From the NCBI RefSeq assembly GCF_029542205.1, contig NZ_CP113783.1, positions 4,083,001-4,147,000 of the forward strand: 64,000 nt of DNA, given 5' to 3'. Shown piece by piece: positions 28,836 through 37,443 of the stretch. How positions within the stretch are numbered: the first letter of the stretch is position 1; each line of letters opens with the position of its first letter. The notes below the pieces were generated by a model, which searched no databases, was not told where the DNA came from, and saw nothing but the letters and a program-made list of their open reading frames with translations. The stretch comes from Pseudoxanthomonas sp. SE1. Its GTDB lineage: Bacteria > Pseudomonadota > Gammaproteobacteria > Xanthomonadales > Xanthomonadaceae. The position numbers and the translations under genes are program-made.

Positions 28836-30977
28836 ATGCGCCGCCGACTCTCGACGTCCGCCCTCGCCCTGGGCATCGCCCTCTCCCTGCCCGCCCACGC
28901 CGACGAAGGCATGTGGATGCCGTCGCAGCTGCCGCAGTTGGCCAAGCCGCTGCGCGAAGCCGGCTTCAGGGGCGACCCGAAGGCGCTGGCCGACGTCACC
29001 GCCGCACCGCTGAGCGCGGTGGTGCGGGCGGGGGGTGGCACCGGTGCATTCGTTTCGCCCGACGGATTGATCCTGACCAACCACCATGTCGCTTACGGCG
29101 TGATCCAGTACAACAGCAAGCCGGAGCGCAATCTGATCGACGACGGCTTCACCGCCGCCGACCGCGCTGCCGAACTGCCAGCCAACCCCGACTTCCGCGT
29201 CCTCGTCACCGTCGGCTACGACAAGGTCACCGACGCGGTACTGAAGGACACCGCCGGCAAGACCGGGCGCGCGTACTTCGACGCCGTCGAGCGCGCCAGC
29301 AAGGCCATCGTCGCCGAGTGCGAGCAGGAAGCCGGCGTGCGCTGCAGCGTGGCGAACATGTACTACGGAACGGACTTCTACCGCATCCGCCAATTGGAAC
29401 TGCGCGACATCCGCCTGGTCTACGCGCCGCCGCGCGCGATCGGCAACTACGGCGACGAGATCGACAACTTCATGTGGCCGCGCCATACCGGCGACTTCAC
29501 CCTGCTGCGCGCCTACGTGGGCAAGGACGGGAAGCCGGCCGCCCATAGCGCCGACAACGTGCCCTATCGCGCACCTGCCCATCTGTCGCTGGCGAAGGAC
29601 GGGCCCAAGGCCGGCGACTACGCGATGCTGGCGGGCTATCCGGGCACGACGTACCGGCACCGCACCGCCGCCGAGTTCGACGAGCAGGTCAACTGGACGC
29701 TGCCTGCACGCGTGTCCGTGTTCGACCAGCTGATCGATGTGATCGAGACGGCCGGCAAGCAGGACACCGACGCTAAGACGCGCTATGCCGCGCAGCTGCA
29801 GTCGCTGAAGAACAATCGCAAGCGCGCGGCCGGCGAACTGGAAGGCCTGCGCCGCAGCGATGCCGTGCGCGTACGTGCGGAGGATGAGCGCGGCATGCTG
29901 GCCACCGATGCCGCCGCGAAGGAACGGGCGGACATCGATGCACTGGCCACATCGATCGCCAGCGGCTCGGCCGTGCGCGAGCGCGAACTGCTGCTGGGCC
30001 TGTTCGGTTCCCAGTCACAGCTGATGCGCGCTGCGATCACGCTGGAGCGACTGCGCGTGGAATCGGCCAAGCCGGACGCCGAGCGCGAGAGCGGCTACCA
30101 GGTGCGCGATCACGCCCTGATCGAAGGGGTCATGAAACAGGTGCAGCGCCGCTATGCGCCGGAGGTGGAGAAGGCCCTGCTCGCGGTCCTGCTGACGCGA
30201 TACCAGCAACTGCCGGACGCGCAGCGCCTGCCGGGCTTCGATGCCGCGTTCGGTCGAACGCCCGCCGCGCTGGAGCAGTCGCTCGACACGCTGTACGCGA
30301 GCACGAAGCTCGGCGACGAAGCCGAACGCCTGTCGCGCTTTGCAGCGGCACGCGATGGCAAGCCACTCGCTGCCGATCCGCTGATCGAGCTGGCCGCGAA
30401 GCTGGTCCCGGTGCAGTTGGCCCTGGAGCAGGAGCGCAAGACCCGCGCGGGCGAACAACTGCGTCTTCGCCCGGGCTACATGCGTGCGCTGTTCGCATGG
30501 CGCAAGCAGCAGGGGCGCGCCCTGTACCCGGACGCCAACGGCACGCTGCGGGTCAGCTTCGGCAAGGTCGATGGCTTCTCGCCGCGCGACGGCGTGCAGT
30601 ACACGCCGGTGACGACCGTGGCCGGCATCGTCGAGAAGAACACCGGCAAAGTACCATTCGACGCGCCAACGCCGCTGCTGGATGCGATTGCGAAGGGCGA
30701 CTTCGCCGGCACCGAAGACCCCGCGCTGAAGACGCAGACGGTCAACTTCCTCACCAACCTGGACACCACCGGGGGCAACTCCGGCTCACCGGTGCTCAAC
30801 GCACGCGGCGAACTGATCGGCCTGAACTTCGACAGCAACTGGGAGTCCGTGAGCGCCAGCTGGATGTTCGACCCGCGCTACAAGCGCGCGGTGCACGTGG
30901 ACATGCGCTACCTGCGCTGGCTGATGGGCAAGGTCTATCCCGCACCGCACTTGCTGGAAGAGATGCACGCGCAGTGA
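28836..30977 (+). CDS. S46 family dipeptidyl peptidase (DPP7/DPP11-like)
   Basis: This 713-residue serine exopeptidase has a signal peptide (cut after PAHA|DE) and the chymotrypsin-type double barrel of family S46. It probably acts in the periplasm, removing N-terminal dipeptides. The catalytic His84 is in TNHHVAYG and Ser649 in TTGGNSGSP, close to the H86/S657 I recall for Pseudoxanthomonas DAP BII. The S1-pocket position that is Gly in DPP7 and Arg in DPP11, from memory, reads Ser here (NFDSNWE). It is followed by an overlapping 56-residue gene. Confidence 0.93.
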   Translation: MRRRLSTSALALGIALSLPAHADEGMWMPSQLPQLAKPLREAGFRGDPKALADVTAAPLSAVVRAGGGTGAFVSPDGLILTNHHVAYGVIQYNSKPERNLIDDGFTAADRAAELPANPDFRVLVTVGYDKVTDAVLKDTAGKTGRAYFDAVERASKAIVAECEQEAGVRCSVANMYYGTDFYRIRQLELRDIRLVYAPPRAIGNYGDEIDNFMWPRHTGDFTLLRAYVGKDGKPAAHSADNVPYRAPAHLSLAKDGPKAGDYAMLAGYPGTTYRHRTAAEFDEQVNWTLPARVSVFDQLIDVIETAGKQDTDAKTRYAAQLQSLKNNRKRAAGELEGLRRSDAVRVRAEDERGMLATDAAAKERADIDALATSIASGSAVRERELLLGLFGSQSQLMRAAITLERLRVESAKPDAERESGYQVRDHALIEGVMKQVQRRYAPEVEKALLAVLLTRYQQLPDAQRLPGFDAAFGRTPAALEQSLDTLYASTKLGDEAERLSRFAAARDGKPLAADPLIELAAKLVPVQLALEQERKTRAGEQLRLRPGYMRALFAWRKQQGRALYPDANGTLRVSFGKVDGFSPRDGVQYTPVTTVAGIVEKNTGKVPFDAPTPLLDAIAKGDFAGTEDPALKTQTVNFLTNLDTTGGNSGSPVLNARGELIGLNFDSNWESVSASWMFDPRYKRAVHVDMRYLRWLMGKVYPAPHLLEEMHAQ

Positions 30978-31144
30978 CGCCCGACGACGATCCACGCCCG
31001 CTGGAACCCGAACCGCCGCTGCCCAGCGACTGCTGCAACAGCGGCTGCCCGATCTGCGTGCATGACCTGTATGCGGAACAGCTGCAGCACTACCGCGAGC
31101 AGTTGGAGGCGTGGAAGGCGCGGCATCCCGAAAATCTCCTGTAG
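30974..31144 (+). CDS. Small oxidoreductase-like domain protein
   Basis: This 56-residue protein has the cysteine cluster CCNSGCPIC followed by VHDLYAEQLQHYREQLEAW, the pattern of the oxidoreductase-like N-terminal (Oxidored-like) family, which usually occurs as short metal-binding proteins. The start is GTG 30974, overlapping the TGA of the S46 gene. The TAG stop (31142-31144) lies inside the left arm of the REP at 31140-31255. Confidence 0.75.
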   Translation: MTPDDDPRPLEPEPPLPSDCCNSGCPICVHDLYAEQLQHYREQLEAWKARHPENLL

Positions 31145-31255
31145 GAGCGACGTAAGTCGCGACCGCACGCGTTCCGAGATCCAGAACAGGGTCAATCTCG
31201 GTCGATGCCGCACTGTCACCGAGAATCTGCGGTCGCGACTTACGTCGCTCCTACA
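31140..31255. repeat. REP inverted repeat between the S46 operon and mnmG
   Basis: Perfect 28-nt arms (31140-31167 and 31228-31255) in inverted orientation contain GTAGGAGCGACGTAAGTCGC and are separated by 60 nt. This is a different REP class from those in glyS and near rdgC but shares the TGTAGGAG edge. It sits between two convergent genes and may serve as their common transcription end. Confidence 0.9.
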
Positions 31256-31270
31256 ATGGAACGTGACCGC

Positions 31271-33160
31271 TCACGCCACCCGCGTACGCCGCGCGCGCTC
31301 CAGGTGCACCAGCAGCAATGAGATGGCGGCGGGCGTCATGCCGGGGATGCGCTGGGCCTGGCCGATGGTTTCGGGCTGCACGCGGTCGAGCTTCTGCTGC
31401 ACTTCGGCCGACAGGCCGCGCACGCCGGCGAAGTCGAAGCCGACCGGAATCTGCGTGGATTCGTTGCGCTGCTGGCGTTCGATCTCGTCGCGCTGGCGAT
31501 CCAGGTAGCCGGCGTACTTCACGCCGATCTCCACCTGCTCGGCCACCTGCGCATCGTCAACGCCGGGACCGATCGACGGCACGGCGACCAGCTTGGCGTA
31601 GTCCAGTTCCGGGCGCTTGATCAGGTCGAGCACGTTGGTCTCGCGGCTGACCTGCACGCCGAGCGTATTGGCCACCTCACGGCCCAGTGCATTCGCAGGC
31701 GTGGCCCACAGCGCGCTTAGGCGACCGGTTTCGCGTGCGATGGCTTCACGCTTGGCTTCGAAGCGCTGCCAACGTGCGTCGCCCACCAGTCCCAGCATGC
31801 GACCGGTTTCGGTCAGGCGCAGGTCGGCATTGTCCTCGCGCAGCTGCAGCCGGTATTCGGCGCGACTGGTGAACATGCGGTACGGCTCCTTGGTGCCGTG
31901 CGTGATCAGGTCGTCGACCAACACGCCCAGGTAGGCCTCATCGCGACGCGGCGACCAGGCCTCCTTCTGCTGCACGAAACGCGCGGCGTTGAGGCCGGCG
32001 AGCAGGCCCTGCGCCGCCGCCTCTTCATAGCCGGTGGTGCCGTTGATCTGCCCGGCGAAGAACAGACCGGCGACCGCCTTGGTTTCCAGCGAGGCCTTCA
32101 GGCCGCGCGGATCGAAGAAATCGTATTCGATGGCATAGCCCGGGCGCGTGATGTGCGCCTGCTCCATGCCACGGATGCTGCGCACCAGTGCCAGCTGCAC
32201 GTCGAAAGGCAGGGAGGTGGAGATGCCGTTGGGGTAGATCTCGGTGACATCCAGGCCTTCCGGCTCGACGAAGATCTGGTGGCTGGCCTTCTCGGCGAAG
32301 CGCACCACCTTGTCCTCGATGGACGGGCAGTAGCGTGGGCCGATGCCTTCGATCTGGCCGGAGTACATGGGCGAGCGATGCAGGGCACCGCGGATGATCT
32401 CGTGCGTCTGCTCGCTGGTATGCGTGATCCAGCACGACACCTGGCGCGGATGGTCGGCCACGTCGCCCATGAACGACATCACCGGCAGCGGATCGTCGCC
32501 GGGCTGCTCGTCCATCACCGAATAGTCGAGCGAACGGCCATCGATGCGCGGCGGCGTCCCGGTCTTCAGGCGATCAACGACGAAGGCGCCTTCGCGCAGC
32601 CGCTGCGCGAGCGCGGTCGCGGGAGGATCACCGGCACGGCCGGCGGCGTACTGCGTCTCGCCGACATGGATCTTGCCGGCGAGGAAGGTACCGGCGGTCA
32701 GCACGACGGCGGGCGCATGGAAGGTCAGGCCGGTCTGGGTGACCGCCCCGCGCACGGTGTTGTTCTCGATGACGAGGTCGTCGACGGCGGCCTGGAACAG
32801 CGTCAGGTTCGGCTGCGCTTCCACCGCACGCCGGATGGCATTGCGGTATAGCGCGCGGTCTGCCTGGCAACGTGTCGCACGCACGGCAGGACCCTTGCTC
32901 GCGTTGAGCGTGCGCCACTGGATGCCCGCCCGGTCGGCCGCCCATGCCATCACGCCACCCAGCGCGTCGATCTCCTTCACCAGGTGGCCTTTGCCGATGC
33001 CGCCGATGGCCGGGTTGCAGCTCATCGCGCCCACCGTTTCCACGTTGTGCGTCAGCAGCAGCGTGCGGGCACCGGCACGCGCCGACGCGAGCGCGGCTTC
33101 GGTACCGGCATGGCCGCCGCCGATGATGATGACGTCGTAGTGGTGGAAGGTGGCGTTCAT
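31271..33160 (-). CDS. mnmG: tRNA U34 carboxymethylaminomethyl-modification enzyme MnmG
   Basis: MnmG (GidA), with MnmE, adds carboxymethylaminomethyl groups to wobble uridine 34 of several tRNAs using FAD, NADH and methylene-THF. The 629-residue protein has the FAD dinucleotide motif [10 protein letters not shown] (about 14-23), [17 protein letters not shown], and the C-terminal GidA-associated helices ([16 protein letters not shown]). ATG 33160 is chosen from the family start [16 protein letters not shown]. It is transcribed away from the sigma-54 promoter region. Confidence 0.96.
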   Translation of the reverse strand: MNATFHHYDVIIIGGGHAGTEAALASARAGARTLLLTHNVETVGAMSCNPAIGGIGKGHLVKEIDALGGVMAWAADRAGIQWRTLNASKGPAVRATRCQADRALYRNAIRRAVEAQPNLTLFQAAVDDLVIENNTVRGAVTQTGLTFHAPAVVLTAGTFLAGKIHVGETQYAAGRAGDPPATALAQRLREGAFVVDRLKTGTPPRIDGRSLDYSVMDEQPGDDPLPVMSFMGDVADHPRQVSCWITHTSEQTHEIIRGALHRSPMYSGQIEGIGPRYCPSIEDKVVRFAEKASHQIFVEPEGLDVTEIYPNGISTSLPFDVQLALVRSIRGMEQAHITRPGYAIEYDFFDPRGLKASLETKAVAGLFFAGQINGTTGYEEAAAQGLLAGLNAARFVQQKEAWSPRRDEAYLGVLVDDLITHGTKEPYRMFTSRAEYRLQLREDNADLRLTETGRMLGLVGDARWQRFEAKREAIARETGRLSALWATPANALGREVANTLGVQVSRETNVLDLIKRPELDYAKLVAVPSIGPGVDDAQVAEQVEIGVKYAGYLDRQRDEIERQQRNESTQIPVGFDFAGVRGLSAEVQQKLDRVQPETIGQAQRIPGMTPAAISLLLVHLERARRTRVA

Positions 33161-33240
33161 GGTGAGTATCCGGTACCTGCGCGGATGTCGACAGGCAATG
33201 GCATGGGGTCGGGCGGATCCGGTCTGCCGGGAGGGCAAAG

Positions 33241-33257
33241 TTGGCACGCTTCCTGCT
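33241..33257 (+). promoter_or_regulatory. Sigma-54 (RpoN) promoter
   Basis: TTGGCACG-CTTC-CTGCT matches the RpoN consensus YTGGCACG-N4-TTGCW at all but one position, with GG and GC exactly 10 nt apart. The GC is at 33255-33256, so transcription should begin at G33268. A stand-alone sigma-54 promoter pointing into a non-coding region suggests a regulated small RNA. The activator site should lie 80-150 nt upstream, over the 5' end of mnmG. Confidence 0.7.
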
Positions 33258-33267
33258 GTATTCCCGT

Positions 33268-33384
33268 GCACCCGTCGTGGCAAGCGACCAGGGGCGCCGG
33301 GCTGGTAATTGGAACAGGGGCCAGCCATGCGCACGCCGGGGATGCCGAGGGGCCGGTAGTCGGGGGACTACCGGCCCCTTTTTT
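33268..33384 (+). ncRNA. Candidate sigma-54-dependent small RNA
   Basis: About 117 nt run between the sigma-54 start point and a strong rho-independent terminator. Three hairpins can be drawn: GTCG/CGAC near the 5' end, GCTGG/CCAGC (33301-33325) with a 15-nt loop carrying TTGGAAC, and the 12-bp terminator stem. Unpaired GGA motifs occur in the second loop and at 33339-33341, which could bind a CsrA/RsmA-type protein; this is speculative. The only possible reading frame is 10 codons (ATG 33327) without a ribosome-binding site. I do not recognise a known family. Confidence 0.55.
33349..33384 (+). terminator. Strong rho-independent terminator of the small RNA
   Basis: A perfect 12-bp stem (33349-33360 with 33367-33378) with the loop CGGGGG is followed by six T residues. 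Confidence 0.9.
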
Positions 33385-33411
33385 ATATGCGCGCAGGATA
33401 GCAGAGACAAG

Positions 33412-33438
33412 AAAAAGCCCGGCATTGCCGGGCTTTTT
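33412..33438. terminator. Bidirectional terminator
   Basis: AAAAAGCCCGGC-ATT-GCCGGGCTTTTT gives an 8-bp GC stem flanked by A and T tracts, so it works on both strands. It would end the minus-strand transcript of the Gly/Tyr-rich lipoprotein gene (after a 3' region of about 180 nt) and back up the small-RNA terminator. Between 33439 and 33619 I see no gene. An AT-richer patch around 33510-33540 could hold a minus-strand promoter, but the evidence is thin. Confidence 0.85.
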
Positions 33439-33619
33439 GCAGAGGCGCCGACGCCCGGCGGGGCCGGAACAGGGGGGATCCAGATTTCCCCACCGGACGT
33501 CGACATTGAACCTTTATTGCCGCTTACGTCAGAAAGCGACGCAACCGGTCAACTGATGTTCGGAGCCTGCGACGACGGCGGGGGGAAAGCAACGGAAGAA
33601 CCCCCGTCAGGGAGCTGTT

Positions 33620-34300
33620 TCAGCGCTCCAGCTGACGGGTGGCGTTCTCGGAACGCCCAGAGGACGGTCGCGACGGCGGTGCGGGACGCTCCACCCTGGC
33701 TGGTGCCGGGCGTTCCATGCGCTGCTGGGGCCGCTCGACCGCGCGCGGCGCGGAGGGCGAAGAGGTCACTCGGGGAGGACGATAGCCGCCCTCACCCACG
33801 CGAGGCCGGTTGGGCGACGGCGTCACGCGCGGCGGGCGGTAACCCCCTTCACCCACGCGCGGCTGGCTGGGGGAAGGTATGACCTGGCCGGGACGATTCG
33901 GGACCATCGGCTGGGAACCGCCTTCGCGCCAGCGCCCGGTCGGATCTCGCCACGGCGGCGGCCGGTTGCCGCCTCCCCCATTGCCGGGCGGCTTGGGGGT
34001 GTTGTCGCCGGGACGCGGCGGCCTGGGATGGTGATGCGGCGGGTAGTAGGGATAGTGCGAGCCGTAGTAACCGTAGTATGGATAGCCGTAATAGCTGCTG
34101 TAGCGGTAGGGACCGCCATAGCCATAACCACCGTACGATCCGACACCACCATAGTAGCCACCGTAGGGGTCGTAGTACTGGGTGCTGGGGCGGCCGTGGT
34201 AGTAGCCGCCCGGTGCGGTATCACCCACGTAGTCATAGGTCGCACAACCGCCCAGCGCGAGGCTGGCGAATGCGATGGCGAGAAGAGATGTGCGCTTCAT
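33620..34300 (-). CDS. Gly/Tyr-rich lipoprotein with proline-rich tail
   Basis: This 226-residue protein has a signal peptide with the lipobox LGGC (Cys19). Residues about 25-85 are extremely rich in Tyr and Gly (YYGGVGSYGGYGYGG), followed by a His/Pro stretch. A Pro/Arg tail then contains two tandem near-identical units PRVGEGGYRPPRVT. It is probably a surface or periplasmic low-complexity lipoprotein; no enzyme fold is visible. ATG 34300 gives a canonical signal peptide; the frame upstream to 34333 adds only non-signal residues. It is divergent from the PLP-enzyme gene. Confidence 0.75.
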   Translation of the reverse strand: MKRTSLLAIAFASLALGGCATYDYVGDTAPGGYYHGRPSTQYYDPYGGYYGGVGSYGGYGYGGPYRYSSYYGYPYYGYYGSHYPYYPPHHHPRPPRPGDNTPKPPGNGGGGNRPPPWRDPTGRWREGGSQPMVPNRPGQVIPSPSQPRVGEGGYRPPRVTPSPNRPRVGEGGYRPPRVTSSPSAPRAVERPQQRMERPAPARVERPAPPSRPSSGRSENATRQLER

Positions 34301-34438
34301 GGCGGAACCCCCGTTACTTTGCTCTTGCAGCATCGGCCCGGCGCATTGAATCAGTGCTTAACCCCGCCGGTACCGCCCATGTGGCGAAAAGCCCGCCAAC
34401 ACAGGGCCCGCGCGCGGATGATGCGTTAACCTTTCTGC

Positions 34439-35401
34439 ATGCCGATGCCCTTGCCTACCTTCGACGACGTCCTCGCCGCGGCCGCCCGTATCGCCCCCCA
34501 TGCACACACCACCCCCGTCCTGCATTCCAGTGCACTGGATGCCCTGGCGGGCTGCGTGCTCCATTTCAAGGCTGAACCGCTGCAGCGGACGGGCGCGTTC
34601 AAGTTCCGCGGCGCCTGCAACGCCGTCTGGGCGCTCGACGACACGACGGCAGCGCGTGGCGTGGTGACGCACTCCTCGGGCAACCACGGCGCCGCACTGG
34701 CGCTGGCGGCACGGACGCGCGGCATCGCGTGCCATGTGGTCGTGCCCGAAGGCGCAAATGCCGCGAAGCTGGCCAACATCGCCCGCTATGGCGCCCATCT
34801 GCACACCTGCGCGCCGACGATAGCCGCCCGCGAAGCGGCGGCGGAGCGCGTGCAGGCCGAAACCGGTGCCAGCCTGATCCATCCCTACACCCATCCGCAC
34901 GTCATCGCCGGCCAGGGTACGGCGGCGCTGGAGCTGCTGAACGCCCACGGACCGCTGGATGCGCTGGTCGCGCCGGTCGGTGGAGGCGGACTTCTCTCCG
35001 GCACTGCGATCGCCGCGGCGGCGACGGCCGTGGATTGCCGCATCTACGGCGCCGAGCCGGAAGGGGCTGCCGATGCTGCCGACTCGCTGGCGGCTGGCGA
35101 GCGCCGGGTGGACTTCGTGCCAGACACGGTCTGCGATGGCCTGCGTGGCGCACTCGGCGAACCCAACTTCACCCTGCTGCGCCTGCACGCCGCAGAAGTG
35201 TTGACCGTGCCCGACGCCGAAACGCTCTCCGCGATGCGGCTGCTGTGGCAATGCCTGAAACTGGTGGTCGAACCTTCGTCCGCCATCGCGCTGGCCGCGA
35301 TCCTGCGGCACCGGGAGCGCTTCGCGGGACTGCAAGTCGGCGTGCTCCTGTCCGGAGGCAACGTCGACCTGGATGCGCTTCCCTGGGAGGCGGCGGCATG
35401 A
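34439..35401 (+). CDS. Threonine dehydratase-like PLP enzyme
   Basis: This 320-residue fold-type II PLP protein is of the serine/threonine dehydratase-serine racemase group. Lys55 in RTGAFKFRGA is the Schiff-base residue, SSGNHGAALA binds the substrate carboxylate, and the phosphate loop is PVGGGGLLSG. There is no C-terminal regulatory ACT domain, so it is the short catabolic or racemase type. Candidate reactions are L-Thr/L-Ser deamination or Ser/Asp racemisation. ATG 34439 or 34445 could be the start. It overlaps the next gene by 4 nt. Confidence 0.88.
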   Translation: MPMPLPTFDDVLAAAARIAPHAHTTPVLHSSALDALAGCVLHFKAEPLQRTGAFKFRGACNAVWALDDTTAARGVVTHSSGNHGAALALAARTRGIACHVVVPEGANAAKLANIARYGAHLHTCAPTIAAREAAAERVQAETGASLIHPYTHPHVIAGQGTAALELLNAHGPLDALVAPVGGGGLLSGTAIAAAATAVDCRIYGAEPEGAADAADSLAAGERRVDFVPDTVCDGLRGALGEPNFTLLRLHAAEVLTVPDAETLSAMRLLWQCLKLVVEPSSAIALAAILRHRERFAGLQVGVLLSGGNVDLDALPWEAAA

Positions 35402-36006
35402 GCACGCGGGGCCGCAAATCGAAGCGTGGCCTTGCGGGCTGGATGTGGCGCCTGCTGTTGCTTGCCCTGGTGTGGCTGGTCGGCGTGGCGGCCTACATCG
35501 TGTGGGTGGGGCAGCGGGACGACGCGGCGCGCGCCGATGCGATCATCGTGTTGGGCGCCGCCGCTTACGACGCCAAGCCATCGCCCGTGTTCGAGGAGCG
35601 CATCCGCCACGGCATCGATCTGTACAAGCGCGGCATGGCGCCGACGCTGATCTTCACCGGCGGCTACGGCGGTTCGGGCGCGCGCTTCTCGGAATCGCAG
35701 GTCGCGCGCCGCTACGCGTTGCGCCAGGGCGTGCCGGAGAAAGCGATCCTGATCGAATCGCTGTCGCGCAATACGCACGAGAATCTGCGCCAGGCATCGC
35801 TGCTGATGCAGCAACACAACCTGCACAGCGTCATCATCGTGAGCGATCCGCTGCACATGGCACGCGCGCTGAGGATCAGTCGCGGCCTGGGCGTCCGTGC
35901 CGTCGGCTCGCCCACGCCGACCAGCCGTTTCCGCACGTTCGCCACGCGCTGGCGCTTCCTGTTGCAGGAAGTCTATTTCTTCCATCGCGACCGTCTGCCA
36001 CGCTGA
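35398..36006 (+). CDS. YdcF family (DUF218) membrane protein
   Basis: This 202-residue protein has one N-terminal membrane span (about 15-37) and a periplasmic DUF218 domain. The domain has ADAIIVLGAAAY, RIRHGIDLYKRG, PTLIFTGGYG and SRNTHENLRQA. Relatives include SanA and ElyC, tied to envelope integrity and vancomycin resistance, but ligand and activity are uncertain. Its ATG overlaps the TGA of the dehydratase gene (ATGA). Confidence 0.85.
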   Translation: MSTRGRKSKRGLAGWMWRLLLLALVWLVGVAAYIVWVGQRDDAARADAIIVLGAAAYDAKPSPVFEERIRHGIDLYKRGMAPTLIFTGGYGGSGARFSESQVARRYALRQGVPEKAILIESLSRNTHENLRQASLLMQQHNLHSVIIVSDPLHMARALRISRGLGVRAVGSPTPTSRFRTFATRWRFLLQEVYFFHRDRLPR

Positions 36007-36052
36007 TGGCCTGGCGTATCATCGGTGCGTCGCCCCCCCCCGGGAATCCACC

Positions 36053-36481
36053 ATGAAGATCGACGGCACGCGCCGGCAGGATCGCGCCACCGAACTCGTC
36101 CTCAGCTACTACGCCGCGTTCAATCGCGGCGATTGGGCGACCATGCTGGCATTGCTGACGGACGATGTGGTGCACGACCTCAACCAGGGTGCGCGCGAGA
36201 TCGGGCGCGACGCCTTCGCCGCCTTCCTCGGCCGCATGAACGCCAGTTATCGCGAACAGTTGCGCGACATCGTGGTGCTGGTCACGCAGGACGGCCAGCA
36301 TGCCGCCGCGGAGTACGTGGTGCATGGCGAATACCACCACACCGACGAGGGCCTGCCAGCCGCGAGCGGCCAGACGTACGTGCTGCCGGGCGGTGCGTTC
36401 TTCGATATCCGCGACGACCGCATCGCGCGCGTCACCAACTACTACAACCTGCAGGACTGGATCGCACAGGTCGGCGGCTGA
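36053..36481 (+). CDS. SnoaL/NTF2-like polyketide-cyclase-fold protein
   Basis: This 142-residue protein has the NTF2-like alpha+beta cone fold: an N-terminal helix YYAAFNRGDWATMLALLTDDV, then strands with EYVVHGEYHH and the closing GAFFDIRDDRIARVTNYYNLQDW. The family includes ketosteroid isomerases, limonene epoxide hydrolases and many orphans; this one is of the orphan type. A run of nine C residues (36033-36041) lies between a possible -10 (TATCAT, 36016-36021) and the start. Confidence 0.8.
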   Translation: MKIDGTRRQDRATELVLSYYAAFNRGDWATMLALLTDDVVHDLNQGAREIGRDAFAAFLGRMNASYREQLRDIVVLVTQDGQHAAAEYVVHGEYHHTDEGLPAASGQTYVLPGGAFFDIRDDRIARVTNYYNLQDWIAQVGG

Positions 36482-36527
36482 TTCCATGATGCGCACCCTG
36501 GCACCCCTAAGGCGCTGAAGGCACGCG

Positions 36528-36551
36528 GTCGGGGCTGAAGCCTCTCCTACA
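36528..36551. repeat. Single REP arm at the end of bioC
   Basis: This is one arm of the same REP class as in glyS (GTCGGGGCTGAAGCC), here with CT for CC in the middle. On the minus strand it reads CTGTAGGAG, and the TAG at 36547-36549 is the stop codon of bioC. Confidence 0.8.
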
Positions 36552-37443
36552 GCTTGCGCCGGATCGGGATCTTCGCCAGCGGCACGGCTGCGATGTCTTC
36601 ACCCTGCCCGCGGATTGGCGCGCCCGGCGGCGGCGCCCAGGCATGGGCATAGATGACATCCCACGTGCTGGGCAGCTTGCCGTCTGCGCGCCGCAGCGGC
36701 TCGTACGCATCGGCAGCGGCCGCGAAACGCGCACGCCCGGTCAGCGTATGCCGACGTTGTTGCAGCGCATTGGTCGCACCCATCGCGCGCAACTCACGCA
36801 TCAGGGCGGGCAGGTCGTCGTAGGTCAACGTGAAGCGGTCGCGATCGAGCACCGGATCGCGGAAGCCGGCCATCATCAGCGCATCGCCGAACTGGGCGAT
36901 CGGCGGGAACGGACTGACATGCGGCACGGCATCGGCATGCGCGAAGGCATCGCGCAGTTCCTGCAACGTCTCCGGGCCGAAGGTCGAGCACACCAGCAGG
37001 CCACCGGGCTTCAATACTCGACGGAATCCATTGAATGCAGCAGGCAGATCGTCCACCCACTGCAGGCTGAGGTTGCAGAACAGTACATCCACGCTGCCTT
37101 CGGCCAATGGCAATGCACGCAGGTCGGCGCACACGCGCTGGAACGGCTTCCACCAGCCGGCTTGCTTCTTCGCTTCGCGCAGCATCGGCAACGCCAGGTC
37201 CAGGGCGACCACCTGCGCCTTCGGCCAGCGCTTGCGCATCGCAGCCGCCGCGTGCCCGGGACCGCACCCCACGTCCAGCACCACGCTGGGCGCTGCGGCT
37301 TCCTGTCCTGTTCGCAGGGTGAAATAGTCCAGCGACTCCATCAACCGCTTTTCCACTTCATGCTGCAGGGCCGCCGCCGCGTCGTAACCGGCAGCGGAAC
37401 GCGAGAAGGCGCGCCGGATATGGCGTTGGTCGAAGGTGGTCAT
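36547..37443 (-). CDS. bioC: Malonyl-ACP O-methyltransferase
   Basis: BioC methylates the free carboxyl of malonyl-ACP with SAM, so fatty-acid synthase can build the pimeloyl chain of biotin. The 298-residue protein has the SAM motif VVLDVGCGPGHAA (about 54-66) and the BioC start FDQRHIRRAFSRSAAGYD, and LLVCSTFGPETLQELRDAF fits the family. The ATG overlaps the bioH stop by 4 nt. The last codons come from a REP arm, so the C terminus IPIRRKL may differ from relatives. Confidence 0.93.
   Translation of the reverse strand: MTTFDQRHIRRAFSRSAAGYDAAAALQHEVEKRLMESLDYFTLRTGQEAAAPSVVLDVGCGPGHAAAAMRKRWPKAQVVALDLALPMLREAKKQAGWWKPFQRVCADLRALPLAEGSVDVLFCNLSLQWVDDLPAAFNGFRRVLKPGGLLVCSTFGPETLQELRDAFAHADAVPHVSPFPPIAQFGDALMMAGFRDPVLDRDRFTLTYDDLPALMRELRAMGATNALQQRRHTLTGRARFAAAADAYEPLRRADGKLPSTWDVIYAHAWAPPPGAPIRGQGEDIAAVPLAKIPIRRKL

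Noticed and set aside
33327-33359. A 10-codon frame within the sigma-54 RNA
   Set aside because: It has no ribosome-binding site, its stop lies in the terminator stem and the composition is not coding-like.
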